From: JAENVU01 sp038250905
GTDB lineage: Bacteria; Actinomycetota; Acidimicrobiia; IMCC26256; JAENVU01
DNA: 64,000 nucleotides
Assembly: GCA_038250905.1 (NCBI GenBank)
Contig: JBBSBV010000005.1
Location: 97,573-161,572, forward strand
Reading direction: 5' to 3'
The translations under genes were made by a program, and so were the position numbers. Positions 26,312 through 34,281 of this stretch are shown here, one piece after another (position 1 is the stretch's first letter; the number at the start of each line of letters is the position of its first letter). Below the pieces are notes generated by a model that had not been told where the DNA came from, made no database searches, and worked only from the letters and a program-made list of their open reading frames with translations.

Positions 26312-26400
26312 TGAGTGCTCCTGTCTGTGAGTCCTTGTCTGCATCGGTACGCACGGTAAAGAAGGCGCGTGGCGCTGCCCTGGCCCCGAGATGTCATCGA

Positions 26401-26418
26401 GGTGAACACCGGGTAGCG
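26401..26418 (-). promoter_or_regulatory. PHO-box-like half site upstream of pstS (system 2)
   Basis: A perfect GGTGAAC (26401-26407), the complement of GTTCACC, is followed after four bases by the weak copy GGTAGCG. It lies 90 bases before the pstS start in the correct orientation for pstS. It is weaker than the block at 26473. Confidence 0.45.
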
Positions 26419-26472
26419 ATCCGCTTGCCGAGGCCGCCGAACCGCGTTTCGACCGATCCCGGCCGACTTCCA

Positions 26473-26501
26473 GGTGAACACCGGACGAACTGACGCTGAA
26501 C
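26473..26501 (-). promoter_or_regulatory. Triple PHO-box-like repeat between pstS and phoU
   Basis: GGTGAAC, GACGAAC and GCTGAAC follow each other with four-base spacers ACCG and TGAC, giving exact 11-bp periodicity. The block lies between the divergent pstS (start 26311) and phoU (start about 26567), and could serve either gene. Confidence 0.6.
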
Positions 26502-26566
26502 GCTGCGGCGGGTACCGTCTCGTGACGTGTCGCACCGGCATGATGGCGACCATGAACGGAGACGCA

Positions 26567-27256
26567 ATGCCGGACACCGGCGAAGAAGCCCGCAAGACGC
26601 TCCAGGACGAGCTCGACGAGGTCCGCACCGACCTGATCCGTCTCGGCGCCTTGACCACGGAGGTCATCACCGCGGGAACCCAGGCGTTCCTCGACGGCGA
26701 CCTCGCCATGGCCGAGCGGGTGATCGCGTCCGACGACGTGATCGACGACCTGTACCACTCGATCGAGGACCACATCATCCTGATCCTCGCTACCCAGTCA
26801 CCGGTCGCCGCCGACCTGCGTGCCGTGATCACCATCCTGCGCATCAACCACGAACTCGAACGCGACGCGGACCTCATGGTGAACGTGGCGAAGACGACCC
26901 GGCGGATCTATCCGCACGAACTCGACCCGAAGACGCGCGGGATCGTCGACCGGATGGGCGTGCAGGCGGCGAACCAGACCCGGCTCGCCATCGATGCGTT
27001 CGCCGACCGCGACCCGAGTTGGGCGTCCACCCTCGCCGACATGGACGACGCGATGGACGAGCTCAGCAAGAGCCTCTTCCGCCACTCACTCAGCCTCGGC
27101 ACGAATGCCGACGAGGGAACCATCGTGAAGGCGATGCAGGTGGCGCTCCTCGCCCGTCACTACGAGCGGATCGCGGACCACGCCGTGACCATCGCCGAAC
27201 GGGTCCGCTTCATGGTGACCGGTACCCACGGCGGCACCGACCACGACCAGCAGTAA
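26567..27256 (+). CDS. phoU: Phosphate transport regulator PhoU
   Basis: This regulator links the Pst transporter to the PhoR-type kinase and dampens phosphate uptake. The 229 residues form the two-repeat three-helix-bundle fold. The metal-binding motifs appear as LRAVITILRINHELERDADLMVN and the second repeat ALLARHYERIADHAVTIAERV. Several in-frame ATGs exist at 26540, 26543, 26552 and 26567; the last was chosen because GGAGA precedes it and the protein then opens with a family-like helix. It is divergent from pstS. Confidence 0.93.
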   Translation: MPDTGEEARKTLQDELDEVRTDLIRLGALTTEVITAGTQAFLDGDLAMAERVIASDDVIDDLYHSIEDHIILILATQSPVAADLRAVITILRINHELERDADLMVNVAKTTRRIYPHELDPKTRGIVDRMGVQAANQTRLAIDAFADRDPSWASTLADMDDAMDELSKSLFRHSLSLGTNADEGTIVKAMQVALLARHYERIADHAVTIAERVRFMVTGTHGGTDHDQQ

Positions 27257-27304
27257 GCGCGACTCTCCCGCTCTCGTCGCAACGCTGCGGGCCGCTCGGG
27301 CCAC

Positions 27305-27350
27305 GGTCGCACCAGCCCAAGTTCGTTACACGCGATGCCGTGGTGCGACC
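27305..27350. terminator. Inverted repeat between convergent phoU and a small gene
   Basis: The 10-base arms ggtcgcacca (27305-27314) and tggtgcgacc (27341-27350) are perfectly complementary around a 26-base loop. They sit between the stops of two convergent genes, where a bidirectional terminator is expected. There is no T run. Confidence 0.4.
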
Positions 27351-27368
27351 TCTGGTCCCTTCGGGGGA

Positions 27369-27641
27369 CTATTCGGTCTCTTCGTACCCGAGGTCCCAGT
27401 CGAGCAACAGGTGCTCGCGCTCGGCGTCACGCGTGACGCGCTCGCGGTTGCGCCGGAACTGCGGATCGTGGGGCGGCAGGAGTTGGAGCCGGGCCATCGC
27501 CCGCTGACGGAACTCGTCCACCACGACGCGGTCGCCGAACACGCCGTGCACTTCCCAATGCGGCGAAACCGGGCCGAGGTAGATGACGCGCACGTGTCCC
27601 TGCGGTGGGATCTCTTCGAGCGCTTCGGGTGCCTGGGCCAT
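27369..27641 (-). CDS. Uncharacterised 90-residue protein
   Basis: The product opens MAQAPEALEEIPPQGHVRVIYLGPVSPHWEVHG and ends with an acidic DWDLGYEETE. It has no signal peptide or membrane segment and no recognised domain. The ATG (27639-27641) has GGAGGAAT upstream. The basic middle (FRRNRERVTRDAEREH) is predicted helical. It lies between convergent phoU and an htrA-type gene, separated from the latter by a strong hairpin, so it is likely transcribed alone. Confidence 0.65.
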   Translation of the reverse strand: MAQAPEALEEIPPQGHVRVIYLGPVSPHWEVHGVFGDRVVVDEFRQRAMARLQLLPPHDPQFRRNRERVTRDAEREHLLLDWDLGYEETE

Positions 27642-27663
27642 GGATTCCTCCGGATTCTTGGTG

Positions 27664-27689
27664 GAACCGGGCCGAAACCGGCCCGGTTC
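27664..27689 (-). terminator. Perfect 11-bp hairpin after the htrA-type gene
   Basis: Arms gaaccgggccg (27664-27674) and cggcccggttc (27679-27689) pair perfectly with loop AAAC, 14 bases after the htrA stop on the minus strand. GC-rich and without a clear U-tract, it is nevertheless a good terminator candidate. Confidence 0.65.
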
Positions 27690-27703
27690 AACGCCGTCGG
27701 AGA

Positions 27704-29086
27704 TTAGCCGAGCGAGTCTGGCCGGGTTCCGAGCGTGACCTTCAGGTCCTGCTGGGAACCGTCGCGCTCGACCGTGACCGTGATGATGTCGCCGGGCGAG
27801 GAGCGACGGATCGCGGCGCCCACATCCTGGGGTCCCGAGATCGTCCGGCCGTCGATGGCGACGATCACGTCGTTCGGCTTGAGCCCTGCCTTCTCGGCGC
27901 CGGTGTCCTTGGTGACCCGGCGCACGACCGCACCGTTCTTGGTCTTCAGGTTCAGCGAGCGGACCACCGCCGGGGTGACGTCACCCGACTCGACGCCCAG
28001 GAACGGCACCTTCACGCTCTTGCCGTCGCGCAGGTCCTGGATGACCGACTTCACCGAATCGATGCTGATCGCGAAGCCGACGTTCTGGCTTCCACCGGCC
28101 AGCGCGGTGTTGATGCCGATCACCTGACCCTCGGCATCGACGAGCGGACCACCGGAGTTCCCGGGGTTGATCGCGGCGTCGGTCTGGAGCATGTCGTAGA
28201 GCGTGTTGCCGGTCTCGTCCTCGGGCACGACCCGACCCTTGCCGGAGATGATGCCCTTGGTCACGCTGAGGTTGCTGCCGTCGAGCGCGAGCGCGTTGCC
28301 GACGGCGACGACCTCGTCACCGACCTGGAGTGCGTCGGAGCTTCCGAGCTTGAGCGTGGGCAGGTTGTGCGCGTCGACCTTGAGCACGGCGAGGTCGTAC
28401 TGGGCCGACTGACCGAGCAACTCGGCCTTCAGCCGCGTGCCGTCACCGAACACGACCTCGATGCGTCCGCCCGCGCCGTCGACCACGTGGTTGTTCGTGA
28501 CGATGACACCGCTGGAGTCGATGACGAACCCGGTGCCGGCACCGCCGGTCCCACTCCCGCTCCCACTCCCGCTGTCGAAGAGTCCGGAGTCGACCGCGTC
28601 GCCGGTCTGCACCGCGACGACCGCGCCGTCGAGCTTGGTGAGGACGGTCTGGATGTTCTTCGTGCTCCCGATCGTCGACGACTCCCGCACGGGTTGCGCG
28701 GCGCTGCGCACGACGACCGTCCGACCGTTGCCGGAGTTGTCGTTGCGGGTGGCAACCGCGACACCGGCCGCAGTTCCGCCACCGACGAGCGCACCGACGA
28801 CGGCACCGACGACGAACTGGCGCCAGCCCGGGCCCGGACCACGATCACGCGAGGGCGCGACCGCGCCAACGCGCGGCGCGGGCGGGGCGGGCGGCGGCGG
28901 TGACGTCGGCTCGGTGGTCGACAGCCACGGCGACGTCGGGGCGGTCGGCGTGTCGTCGGCCGACGCGGAGGGCTGTTCCACGGTCACCTCGGGCGCGGCG
29001 TCGGGCGCCGGCGGCGGGGTTCCGAGGGCGGGCGAGGGTGGGGCCAGCGCGTCGGCGGGAGTGGTGGGCTCGGTGGAATCGTTCAC
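27704..29086 (-). CDS. HtrA/DegP-like membrane-anchored serine protease with PDZ domain
   Basis: This is a 460-residue envelope-stress protease. A Pro-rich cytoplasmic tail (1-80) is followed by a single membrane segment at about 91-112. The trypsin-like domain has the triad in VTNNHVV (His), YDLAVLK (Asp) and NPGNSGGPL (Ser), and a C-terminal PDZ domain has FLGVESGDV and AGLKPNDVIVAIDGR. The GTG at 29084-29086 was preferred to an upstream in-frame codon because the longer version adds unlikely sequence. It lies close to an ECF sigma/anti-sigma pair, as in the mycobacterial sigE-rseA-htrA-tat neighbourhood. Confidence 0.9.
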   Translation of the reverse strand: MNDSTEPTTPADALAPPSPALGTPPPAPDAAPEVTVEQPSASADDTPTAPTSPWLSTTEPTSPPPPAPPAPRVGAVAPSRDRGPGPGWRQFVVGAVVGALVGGGTAAGVAVATRNDNSGNGRTVVVRSAAQPVRESSTIGSTKNIQTVLTKLDGAVVAVQTGDAVDSGLFDSGSGSGSGTGGAGTGFVIDSSGVIVTNNHVVDGAGGRIEVVFGDGTRLKAELLGQSAQYDLAVLKVDAHNLPTLKLGSSDALQVGDEVVAVGNALALDGSNLSVTKGIISGKGRVVPEDETGNTLYDMLQTDAAINPGNSGGPLVDAEGQVIGINTALAGGSQNVGFAISIDSVKSVIQDLRDGKSVKVPFLGVESGDVTPAVVRSLNLKTKNGAVVRRVTKDTGAEKAGLKPNDVIVAIDGRTISGPQDVGAAIRRSSPGDIITVTVERDGSQQDLKVTLGTRPDSLG

Positions 29087-29234
29087 AGCGATACCTTCGT
29101 CGTCGGGGAGGACAGTCTGGATGCTGAACGCCTCACGTAGTCGGCAGGGTTCCAAACCCACCTGAAGCGGCACTGAGAATTCGCCGGTGAACGCCTGGGA
29201 ACCGACCCGACATGCGTACCGTTGAACGCTACGT

Positions 29235-29501
29235 ATGGAAAACCAACCGATCCCCGATTACGACGCCGAACACACCTGGATGTTGTCCGGGCTGTGTCGA
29301 GACCGCGAGCCCGGTTTCTTCTTCCCGTCCGACGGTGTCGGCGTGGACAAGGCCCGGCGGGTCTGCGCCACCTGCCCCGTCCAGGCCGAGTGCCTCGAGT
29401 ACGCGTTGCGGTACCGCATCGAGCACGGTGTGTGGGGCGGTGCGTCCGAGCGGGAACGGCGCCGGATCCTGCGCAGCCGGCGCGCCGCCGTCAGTGCTTA
29501 A
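29235..29501 (+). CDS. WhiB-family iron-sulphur transcription factor
   Basis: This 88-residue WhiB-like protein has four cluster-binding cysteines at about 21, 44, 47 and 53 (GLC, VCATCPVQAEC), the GVWGG turn at about 66-70 and a basic C-terminus RERRRILRSRR for DNA contact. These proteins bind a 4Fe-4S cluster and act with sigma factors. The last codons overlap the stop of the convergent gene at 29498. WhiB subtype is not assigned. Confidence 0.93.
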   Translation: MENQPIPDYDAEHTWMLSGLCRDREPGFFFPSDGVGVDKARRVCATCPVQAECLEYALRYRIEHGVWGGASERERRRILRSRRAAVSA

Positions 29502-30514
29502 GACCAGCTGAACGGCACCGTCACGAACCGCACGACCTGCGTCCACCCGGAGTCGTTGGCGCGACTGAGCGCGGTGACGATCCCGGTCTGATCGGTGGTC
29601 GTCGCGTCCGTGACACAGGTGAACGTGTGGTCGTTCGCCTCCCACGTGAGCACCGTGCCCGCCGCGTTCAGGTATTGACGGACCCTCACGTCGCCGACGT
29701 GAACATCCCTGCCGCCCGCCGGGAGCGCGCCCCAGTCGAGCGGTGCGTCCTCGGTGAACACCGAGACTTCGAACACCCCGTCGCTGTAGCGCAGCTGCGT
29801 CGCGTCGCCGTCGACGCGCCGGGCGTCGACCAGTACGAAACCGCCGGCCAGGTTCTTGACCGCATCCTCGGGGATCGCCTCACGGGTACCCGGCGCATTC
29901 GCGGTGACCGCCGGCGGGTGGAGCGACCCATGGCGTGGCTCCAGGCCGGTCAACGCGACGAACCGCATCCGCATCGTGGGCGCGCCCGAGGAGTCGAACC
30001 GATCGCGTCCGAGCAGCAGGCCGGTCTCGCGATCGAAGGCGACGCGCTCGACCGTGCGGTGGTCGCGACGGATGTCGAGGATTCGGGTCGGCCGGTCGAC
30101 GATGGCCGGTCCCGGATGGCGCGCCACCGTGTACTTCTTCGCGACGCTCGGCGCGCCGACGTCGTGGGGATCGGACCAGAGGGTCGTCCACCCGTTCCCC
30201 GCCCGCAGCCACGCCCGGCCGCCATCGGCCAGGACCCGACCTCCGTCGACCTGCAACCCACCGTCGGTGGCCATGACGCCGATGGTGGCGTGCCGGCCGC
30301 GGCCGTGGTCCTGCCACCAGATCCGCACCGTCCCGCGGAACTCGTAGTCGTGCACCGCGGCGCGGGCCCGGTCGAACTGCGCATCGGTCGGGTTCGCGTC
30401 GGTCGCGGCCCCGTTCGGCGCGGTCACGGCGAACCCGATGGTCAACGCGGTCGCCGCGAGACAGAGCGCGCCCGTGGCGCGACCCGCCCGTCGGCGCACG
30501 ATGGGTCGGATCAT
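29498..30514 (-). CDS. Exported RseB/MucB-like sigma-factor regulatory protein
   Basis: The 338-residue protein has an N-terminal signal (ALCLAATALTIGFAVTAP) and a beta-rich domain with a YEFRGTVRIWW opening, GRAWLRAG and RDHRTVERVAFDRETGLLLGRDRFD. The last resembles the lipoprotein-carrier-like fold of RseB N-terminal domains. A C-terminal smaller domain follows. It follows the anti-sigma gene with a four-base overlap, exactly where an RseB co-regulator is expected, so position supports the otherwise weak family match. Its stop overlaps that of the convergent WhiB gene. Confidence 0.55.
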   Translation of the reverse strand: MIRPIVRRRAGRATGALCLAATALTIGFAVTAPNGAATDANPTDAQFDRARAAVHDYEFRGTVRIWWQDHGRGRHATIGVMATDGGLQVDGGRVLADGGRAWLRAGNGWTTLWSDPHDVGAPSVAKKYTVARHPGPAIVDRPTRILDIRRDHRTVERVAFDRETGLLLGRDRFDSSGAPTMRMRFVALTGLEPRHGSLHPPAVTANAPGTREAIPEDAVKNLAGGFVLVDARRVDGDATQLRYSDGVFEVSVFTEDAPLDWGALPAGGRDVHVGDVRVRQYLNAAGTVLTWEANDHTFTCVTDATTTDQTGIVTALSRANDSGWTQVVRFVTVPFSWS

Positions 30515-30999
30515 CGACCGAGTCTCATCGCCGCGCCCAACGGAGCGAGTCCGGAGACCGGGTCGCCCGACGCCGCTACGCCGGCCTGGTGGACGCGCAC
30601 GTCGGTCGCCAAGGCCGGTCGAGTGCGCGTCACCCCGGGCACGATCACCGCGATCAACAACGCGGCGGCGACGGCCAACGCGGCCATGACGCCCGTCGAC
30701 CGACGGGCGCGGCGATGGCGCACCGCGTCGAGGTCGGTCACGGGAAAATCGGTCACGGGCGCCGCGTCGTCGACTGCGACCAGCGACTCGAGGAAGCCCG
30801 TCGGCGGTTCGACGTCCGGCAGCGCGCGCACGAGGTCGCGCACCGACGCGATCTCGTCGCGCGCACGCGACCATGCGAGATCTCCTGCGATCAGCGCGTC
30901 CATCTCACCCTGCTCGGACGGATCGAGTTCACCGTCCAGCCAGGCCGACAGACGCGCGTCGTCCGCGATCGGATCGGTCGTGTCGTTGGGCTCGTTCAC
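30511..30999 (-). CDS. Membrane anti-sigma factor
   Basis: The 162-residue protein has a cytoplasmic domain starting DDARLSAWLDGELDPSEQ, as in anti-sigma factors, but with no HxxxCxxC zinc site. One membrane segment (GVMAALAVAAALLIAVIVPGV, about 105-125) and a short external tail follow. It begins at a GTG overlapping the sigma stop by four bases (GTGA), ensuring stoichiometric production. It would hold the ECF sigma factor inactive until an envelope signal is received. Confidence 0.82.
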   Translation of the reverse strand: MNEPNDTTDPIADDARLSAWLDGELDPSEQGEMDALIAGDLAWSRARDEIASVRDLVRALPDVEPPTGFLESLVAVDDAAPVTDFPVTDLDAVRHRRARRSTGVMAALAVAAALLIAVIVPGVTRTRPALATDVRVHQAGVAASGDPVSGLAPLGAAMRLGR

Positions 31000-31499
31000 G
31001 TGAGCACTCCCCGGGTGCTGAGTTCGGCCCGCAGCATCTTCCGGCCGCGATGGAGACGTGACCGCACGGTGCCGATGGGAACCCCGAGGGTCCTCGCGAT
31101 GTCCTCGTAGCTCTGGTCGGCGACATCGCACATCACCAACGGCACGCGGAACTCCTCGGGGAGCGCGTTGATCGCGGCCTGGATCTCGGTCGACAGACCG
31201 GCGGCGTCGGCGGCTTCGTCCGCGGCGATCGACGGTGGCAGTACGAGATCGGGGTTCTCGGGCAACGCGTGGACGGGACGACGCTGTTTCTTGCGCATCT
31301 CGTCCAGGAACACGTTCGTCACGATCCGAGCCAACCATCCTTCGAGGGAACCCGGTTCGTAGGTCGCAAGGCCTCGGCGGACCCGCAACAGCGATTCCTG
31401 AACCAGATCCCGGGCGTCTTCGACGTTGCCGGTCAGGCGGTAGGCCACGTTGTAAAGGAACCGCCCGTGGTCACGCGCGACTTCTTCCCAGGAGGGCAC
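30996..31499 (-). CDS. ECF RNA polymerase sigma factor (SigE-like)
   Basis: This 167-residue ECF sigma factor has region 2 (YNVAYRLTGNVEDARDLVQESLLRVRRG, GWLARIVTNVFLDEMRKKQRR) and region 4 (ALPEEFRVPLVMCDVADQSYEDIARTLGVPIGTVRSRLHRGRKMLR). The GTG at 31497-31499 was chosen over a TTG five codons earlier because a candidate ECF promoter ends just before that TTG, which would leave it at or upstream of the transcript start. The genes for an anti-sigma and an RseB-like protein follow with overlaps. Confidence 0.9.
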   Translation of the reverse strand: MPSWEEVARDHGRFLYNVAYRLTGNVEDARDLVQESLLRVRRGLATYEPGSLEGWLARIVTNVFLDEMRKKQRRPVHALPENPDLVLPPSIAADEAADAAGLSTEIQAAINALPEEFRVPLVMCDVADQSYEDIARTLGVPIGTVRSRLHRGRKMLRAELSTRGVLT

Positions 31500-31517
31500 A
31501 CCGTCCGACGACAAGTC

Positions 31518-31545
31518 AACGACACCCGAGGGAGCACAGGTTCCC
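31518..31545 (-). promoter_or_regulatory. Candidate ECF (SigE-type) promoter of the sigma operon
   Basis: On the minus strand GGGAACC (31539-31545) is followed after 17 bases by CGTT (31518-31521), the -35/-10 pattern of SigE/SigH-type promoters. It directly precedes the sigma gene, so autoregulation is suggested. Confidence 0.5.
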
Positions 31546-31600
31546 GGTCAATCCCGAATATTTGGGACGGCGACCGTCGGAGCCGGTGAAACGGGAGTTT

Positions 31601-31786
31601 TCAGGCGTCGGGCTTACTGCGGTCCTGCTTCGAGGACTCGTCCTTGGCACCCTCATCGAGGCCGGCTTTGAACTCGCGCTGCGCGGTCCCGAGGGAGCGA
31701 GCCAGCTTGGGGATCTTGGCCCCGCCGAATACCAACACGACGATGCCCAAGACGATGAGCAGTTCTGGGGCTCCGAGACCGAACAT
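31601..31786 (-). CDS. tatA: Twin-arginine translocase subunit TatA
   Basis: This 61-residue protein has one N-terminal membrane helix (ELLIVLGIVVLVFGGAKIP), the FG hinge, the amphipathic helix LARSLGTAQREFKAGLD and a charged tail, the standard TatA plan. It would form the protein-conducting part of the Tat system. It lies upstream of the sigma operon, echoing the mycobacterial sigE-htrA-tat neighbourhood. No tatC is in the window. Confidence 0.93.
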   Translation of the reverse strand: MFGLGAPELLIVLGIVVLVFGGAKIPKLARSLGTAQREFKAGLDEGAKDESSKQDRSKPDA

Positions 31787-31822
31787 GAGGCGTTCGTCCT
31801 TCCGATCGTGAACGCACGGAGA

Positions 31823-32842
31823 CTACCCCGCCGCTGGCGTGGACTCGGTCGCACCCACCGCGTCGGCGAGCAGCACCAGGTCGTCCCGATCGCCGAGGTG
31901 GAACGGCACCGCGCCCACGCCGAGGATGAGGGTCTCCACCCCGAGGTCGCCCCACGTCGCGATCTGCTCCTGCACCTGCTCGACCGTGCCGACCAGCCGG
32001 CCCCGCCGCCACTGCTCGAGACTCACGTGATCGAGCACCCCGGCCGGGGTGGAGCGGCGGAGCCGCTCGAACCGTCGCTCCAGATCGGCCTCGTCCTCAC
32101 CGCAGAGGGCGTAGAGCCCGAGCGAGCACCAGACCGATGCGGGATCCCGGTCGATCCGCTCGCATTCGCGTTCGAGCACCAATCGACGTTCGGCGTACTC
32201 CTCGGGGGTCCAGACCCAACAGGTGTTCCAGCCATCGGCCCGCTCGGCAACGAGCCGGAGCAGGCGGTCGCCCTTCCCACCGACGAAGACGGGCGGACGC
32301 GGCCGCTGCACCGCGGTCGGGAAGTTCCGGGCACCGTCGGTGTGGTGGTACCGACCGTCGAAGACCAGCGGACCACCGTCTTCGCTCAGCAGGGCCTTGA
32401 GGACCTCGAGCGCCTCGCGCAGCCGCGCGAGGCGTTCACCCGGTGCCGGGAAGTCCATACCGATGGCGGCGTACTCGGGCTCGTACCACCCGGCGCCGAG
32501 CCCGACGTCGATCCGGCCGCCCGAGATGCGGTCGAGGGTGGCGAGGGCCTTGGCCAACACCGACGCGGGCCGCAGCGCCTCACAGAAGACGAGCGTGCCG
32601 AGCCGGATACGGACGAGTTCACGCGCCAGCGCGGCGATGGTCACGATCGGCTCGAAGGCCGCCTGCGGCTCCGGGCTCCCGCCGTACTTGCCGATGTCGA
32701 GGAAGAGGTGGTCACTCACCCACAGCGAGTCGAGTCCGAGATCTTCGGCTTGATGCGCGACGTCACGCACCGTCGCCCACGACAGCGGGTGTTCGCCCGC
32801 GATCGAAAAGTCGTAATGGGGAAGCGCCAGCCCGAACCGCAC
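31823..32842 (-). CDS. LLM-class (F420-type) flavin oxidoreductase
   Basis: This 339-residue luciferase-like monooxygenase family protein opens MRFGLALPHYDFSI and carries GLDSLWVSDHLFLD, TLVFCEALRPASVLAKALATLDRISGGRIDVGLGAGWYEPEY, IFVGGKGDRLLRLVAERADGWN-like and LGVETLILG. These match the F420-dependent Rv2161c-type subgroup. Cofactor choice (F420 or FMN) is inferred from that resemblance. It lies upstream of tatA on the same strand with a 36-base gap. Confidence 0.85.
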   Translation of the reverse strand: MRFGLALPHYDFSIAGEHPLSWATVRDVAHQAEDLGLDSLWVSDHLFLDIGKYGGSPEPQAAFEPIVTIAALARELVRIRLGTLVFCEALRPASVLAKALATLDRISGGRIDVGLGAGWYEPEYAAIGMDFPAPGERLARLREALEVLKALLSEDGGPLVFDGRYHHTDGARNFPTAVQRPRPPVFVGGKGDRLLRLVAERADGWNTCWVWTPEEYAERRLVLERECERIDRDPASVWCSLGLYALCGEDEADLERRFERLRRSTPAGVLDHVSLEQWRRGRLVGTVEQVQEQIATWGDLGVETLILGVGAVPFHLGDRDDLVLLADAVGATESTPAAG

Positions 32843-32909
32843 GTCCCGACTCTACGAGGGTGGTCGCACACGATCGGGCTTTCCGGCGCGCCCCACCTAC
32901 CCTGGCGAC

Positions 32910-33758
32910 GTGCTGGAGTCGGTGGTGAACGTGTCGGAGGGCCAGGACCACCGCATCATCGCGGCGATCGGGGCGGCCGCCGGTCCCGCACTGCTCGACG
33001 TGCATCGCGACCCGGACCATCACCGCAGCGTGTTCACCATCGCGGCGCCGGATCCGGGCCGAACCGAGGCCGCCACCCGCCGGCTCGCCGACGTGGCCTT
33101 CGGCGATCTCGATCTCGCCGACCACGTGGGAGTCCACCCGCGGCTCGGGATCGTCGACGTCGTGCCGTTCGTCGCCCTCGGACCGACACCCCCCGATGTC
33201 GCCGTGGCCGCCGCGCACGCGTTCGCCGAGTGGCTCGTGCGCACCTATCACGTCCCGGTGTTCTTCTACGACGATGCGGCGGCCGACCGACGCACGCTCC
33301 CGACCGTCCGGCGCGACGCGTTCGCACGCCTGCGTCCCGACCTCGGCCCGGCGGTGCCCGATCCCCGACTCGGTGCCACTGCGGTGGGCGCGCGGCCACC
33401 GATGATCGCAGTCAACGTCGACCTGGAGTCCGACGACCTCGACCTGGCTCGCCGCATCGCCGCGACCGTTCGTGAGCGCGACGGTGGGCTCCGGGGCGTG
33501 CGGGCGCTCGGGTTCCCGCTCGCCGCTCGGGGCATCGTCCAGGTGAGCATGAACCTGGTGGACCTGGATGCGACAGGAATGGAGCGGGCCTGCACCGAGG
33601 TACGCCGGTTGGCGGAGGCGGCCGGAGTGACCGCGCGAGGGGTGGAGCTGGTGGGCCTGGTGCCGGCGGCCGAAGTCGCCCGCTGGGGCAAGGAGTTCCG
33701 GACGTGGACCGGCCTCACCGAGGCCCAGACGATCGAGGCCCGGGCGTCACACGCCTGA
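32910..33758 (+). CDS. Glutamate formimidoyltransferase-like protein
   Basis: The 282-residue protein matches the formiminotransferase domain of FTCD. It opens MLESVVNVSEGQD and continues LLDVHRDPDHHRSVFTI, LADHVGVHPRLGIVDVVPFV, VPVFFYDDAA, GARPPMIAVNVDL and VQVSMNLVD. These transfer a formimino group from formiminoglutamate to tetrahydrofolate in histidine breakdown. No other hut gene is nearby, so the pathway role is uncertain. It starts at a GTG and is divergent from the LLM oxidoreductase. Confidence 0.88.
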   Translation: MLESVVNVSEGQDHRIIAAIGAAAGPALLDVHRDPDHHRSVFTIAAPDPGRTEAATRRLADVAFGDLDLADHVGVHPRLGIVDVVPFVALGPTPPDVAVAAAHAFAEWLVRTYHVPVFFYDDAAADRRTLPTVRRDAFARLRPDLGPAVPDPRLGATAVGARPPMIAVNVDLESDDLDLARRIAATVRERDGGLRGVRALGFPLAARGIVQVSMNLVDLDATGMERACTEVRRLAEAAGVTARGVELVGLVPAAEVARWGKEFRTWTGLTEAQTIEARASHA

Positions 33759-33798
33759 CTGCCCCGATATCTGGCCCGATATCGGGCCGCGGTCAGGC
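33753..33798. terminator. Bidirectional hairpin terminator
   Basis: An imperfect long stem pairs gcctgac (33753-33759) with gtcaggc (33792-33798) and, further in, ccgatatc with gatatcgg. It spans the stops of two convergent genes, the formimidoyltransferase and WhiB. Confidence 0.7.
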
Positions 33799-34089
33799 GG
33801 TGGCGACGGACGCGGCCCGACGGGCGAGCGCCCGCTGGCGGCGGAGGCGGCGACGTTCGCGCTCGCTCAATCCGCCCCAGATCCCGAACTTCTCACCGTT
33901 CACCAAGGCGTACTCGAGGCAGTCGACCCGAACCTCGCAGTTGGAGCAGACCGACTTGGCCTCCCGTGTGGACGCGCCCCGTTCGGGAAAGAAGAGATCG
34001 GGGTCGACCCCCAGACAGTTCGCCCGTTCCTGCCAGCGCTTCTCGCCCGCCTCGCTCGACTGGACATGCGCAACGATCATTTCCCTCAC
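33793..34089 (-). CDS. WhiB-family transcription factor (WhiB2/WhmD-like)
   Basis: This 98-residue WhiB protein has cysteines at about 25, 48, 51 and 57 (ANCLGVDPDLFFPERG, VCSNCEVRVDC), GIWGG and the basic end RERRRLRRQRALARR. The LGVDPDLFFPERGASTREAK stretch is like WhiB2/WhmD regulators of septation. The GTG start (34087-34089) was picked because GAGAGGGG lies seven bases before it; the frame opens 12 codons earlier at another GTG without such a site. Confidence 0.92.
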   Translation of the reverse strand: MREMIVAHVQSSEAGEKRWQERANCLGVDPDLFFPERGASTREAKSVCSNCEVRVDCLEYALVNGEKFGIWGGLSERERRRLRRQRALARRAASVATA

Positions 34090-34234
34090 CGGCGATCCCC
34101 TCTCCCGATATGACGCCGATGGCACTAATGACGCCTTTGGAACTACAACGATGTCACTCTGACAGCGAAAACCCGGTCACGCAAGTGGAAGGTGCGGTTT
34201 TCCCGAGGGAATTCGCCCGTGACGGCCCGCCCGA

Positions 34235-34255
34235 GCGACCACCGTGCGTGGTCGC
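34235..34255 (-). terminator. Hairpin after the receiver-domain gene
   Basis: Arms gcgaccac (34235-34242) and gtggtcgc (34248-34255) pair perfectly around CGTGC, 27 bases beyond the stop of the response-regulator gene on the minus strand. Confidence 0.55.
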
Positions 34256-34281
34256 GCGATGGCGCGATTCTGGCGTACCGG

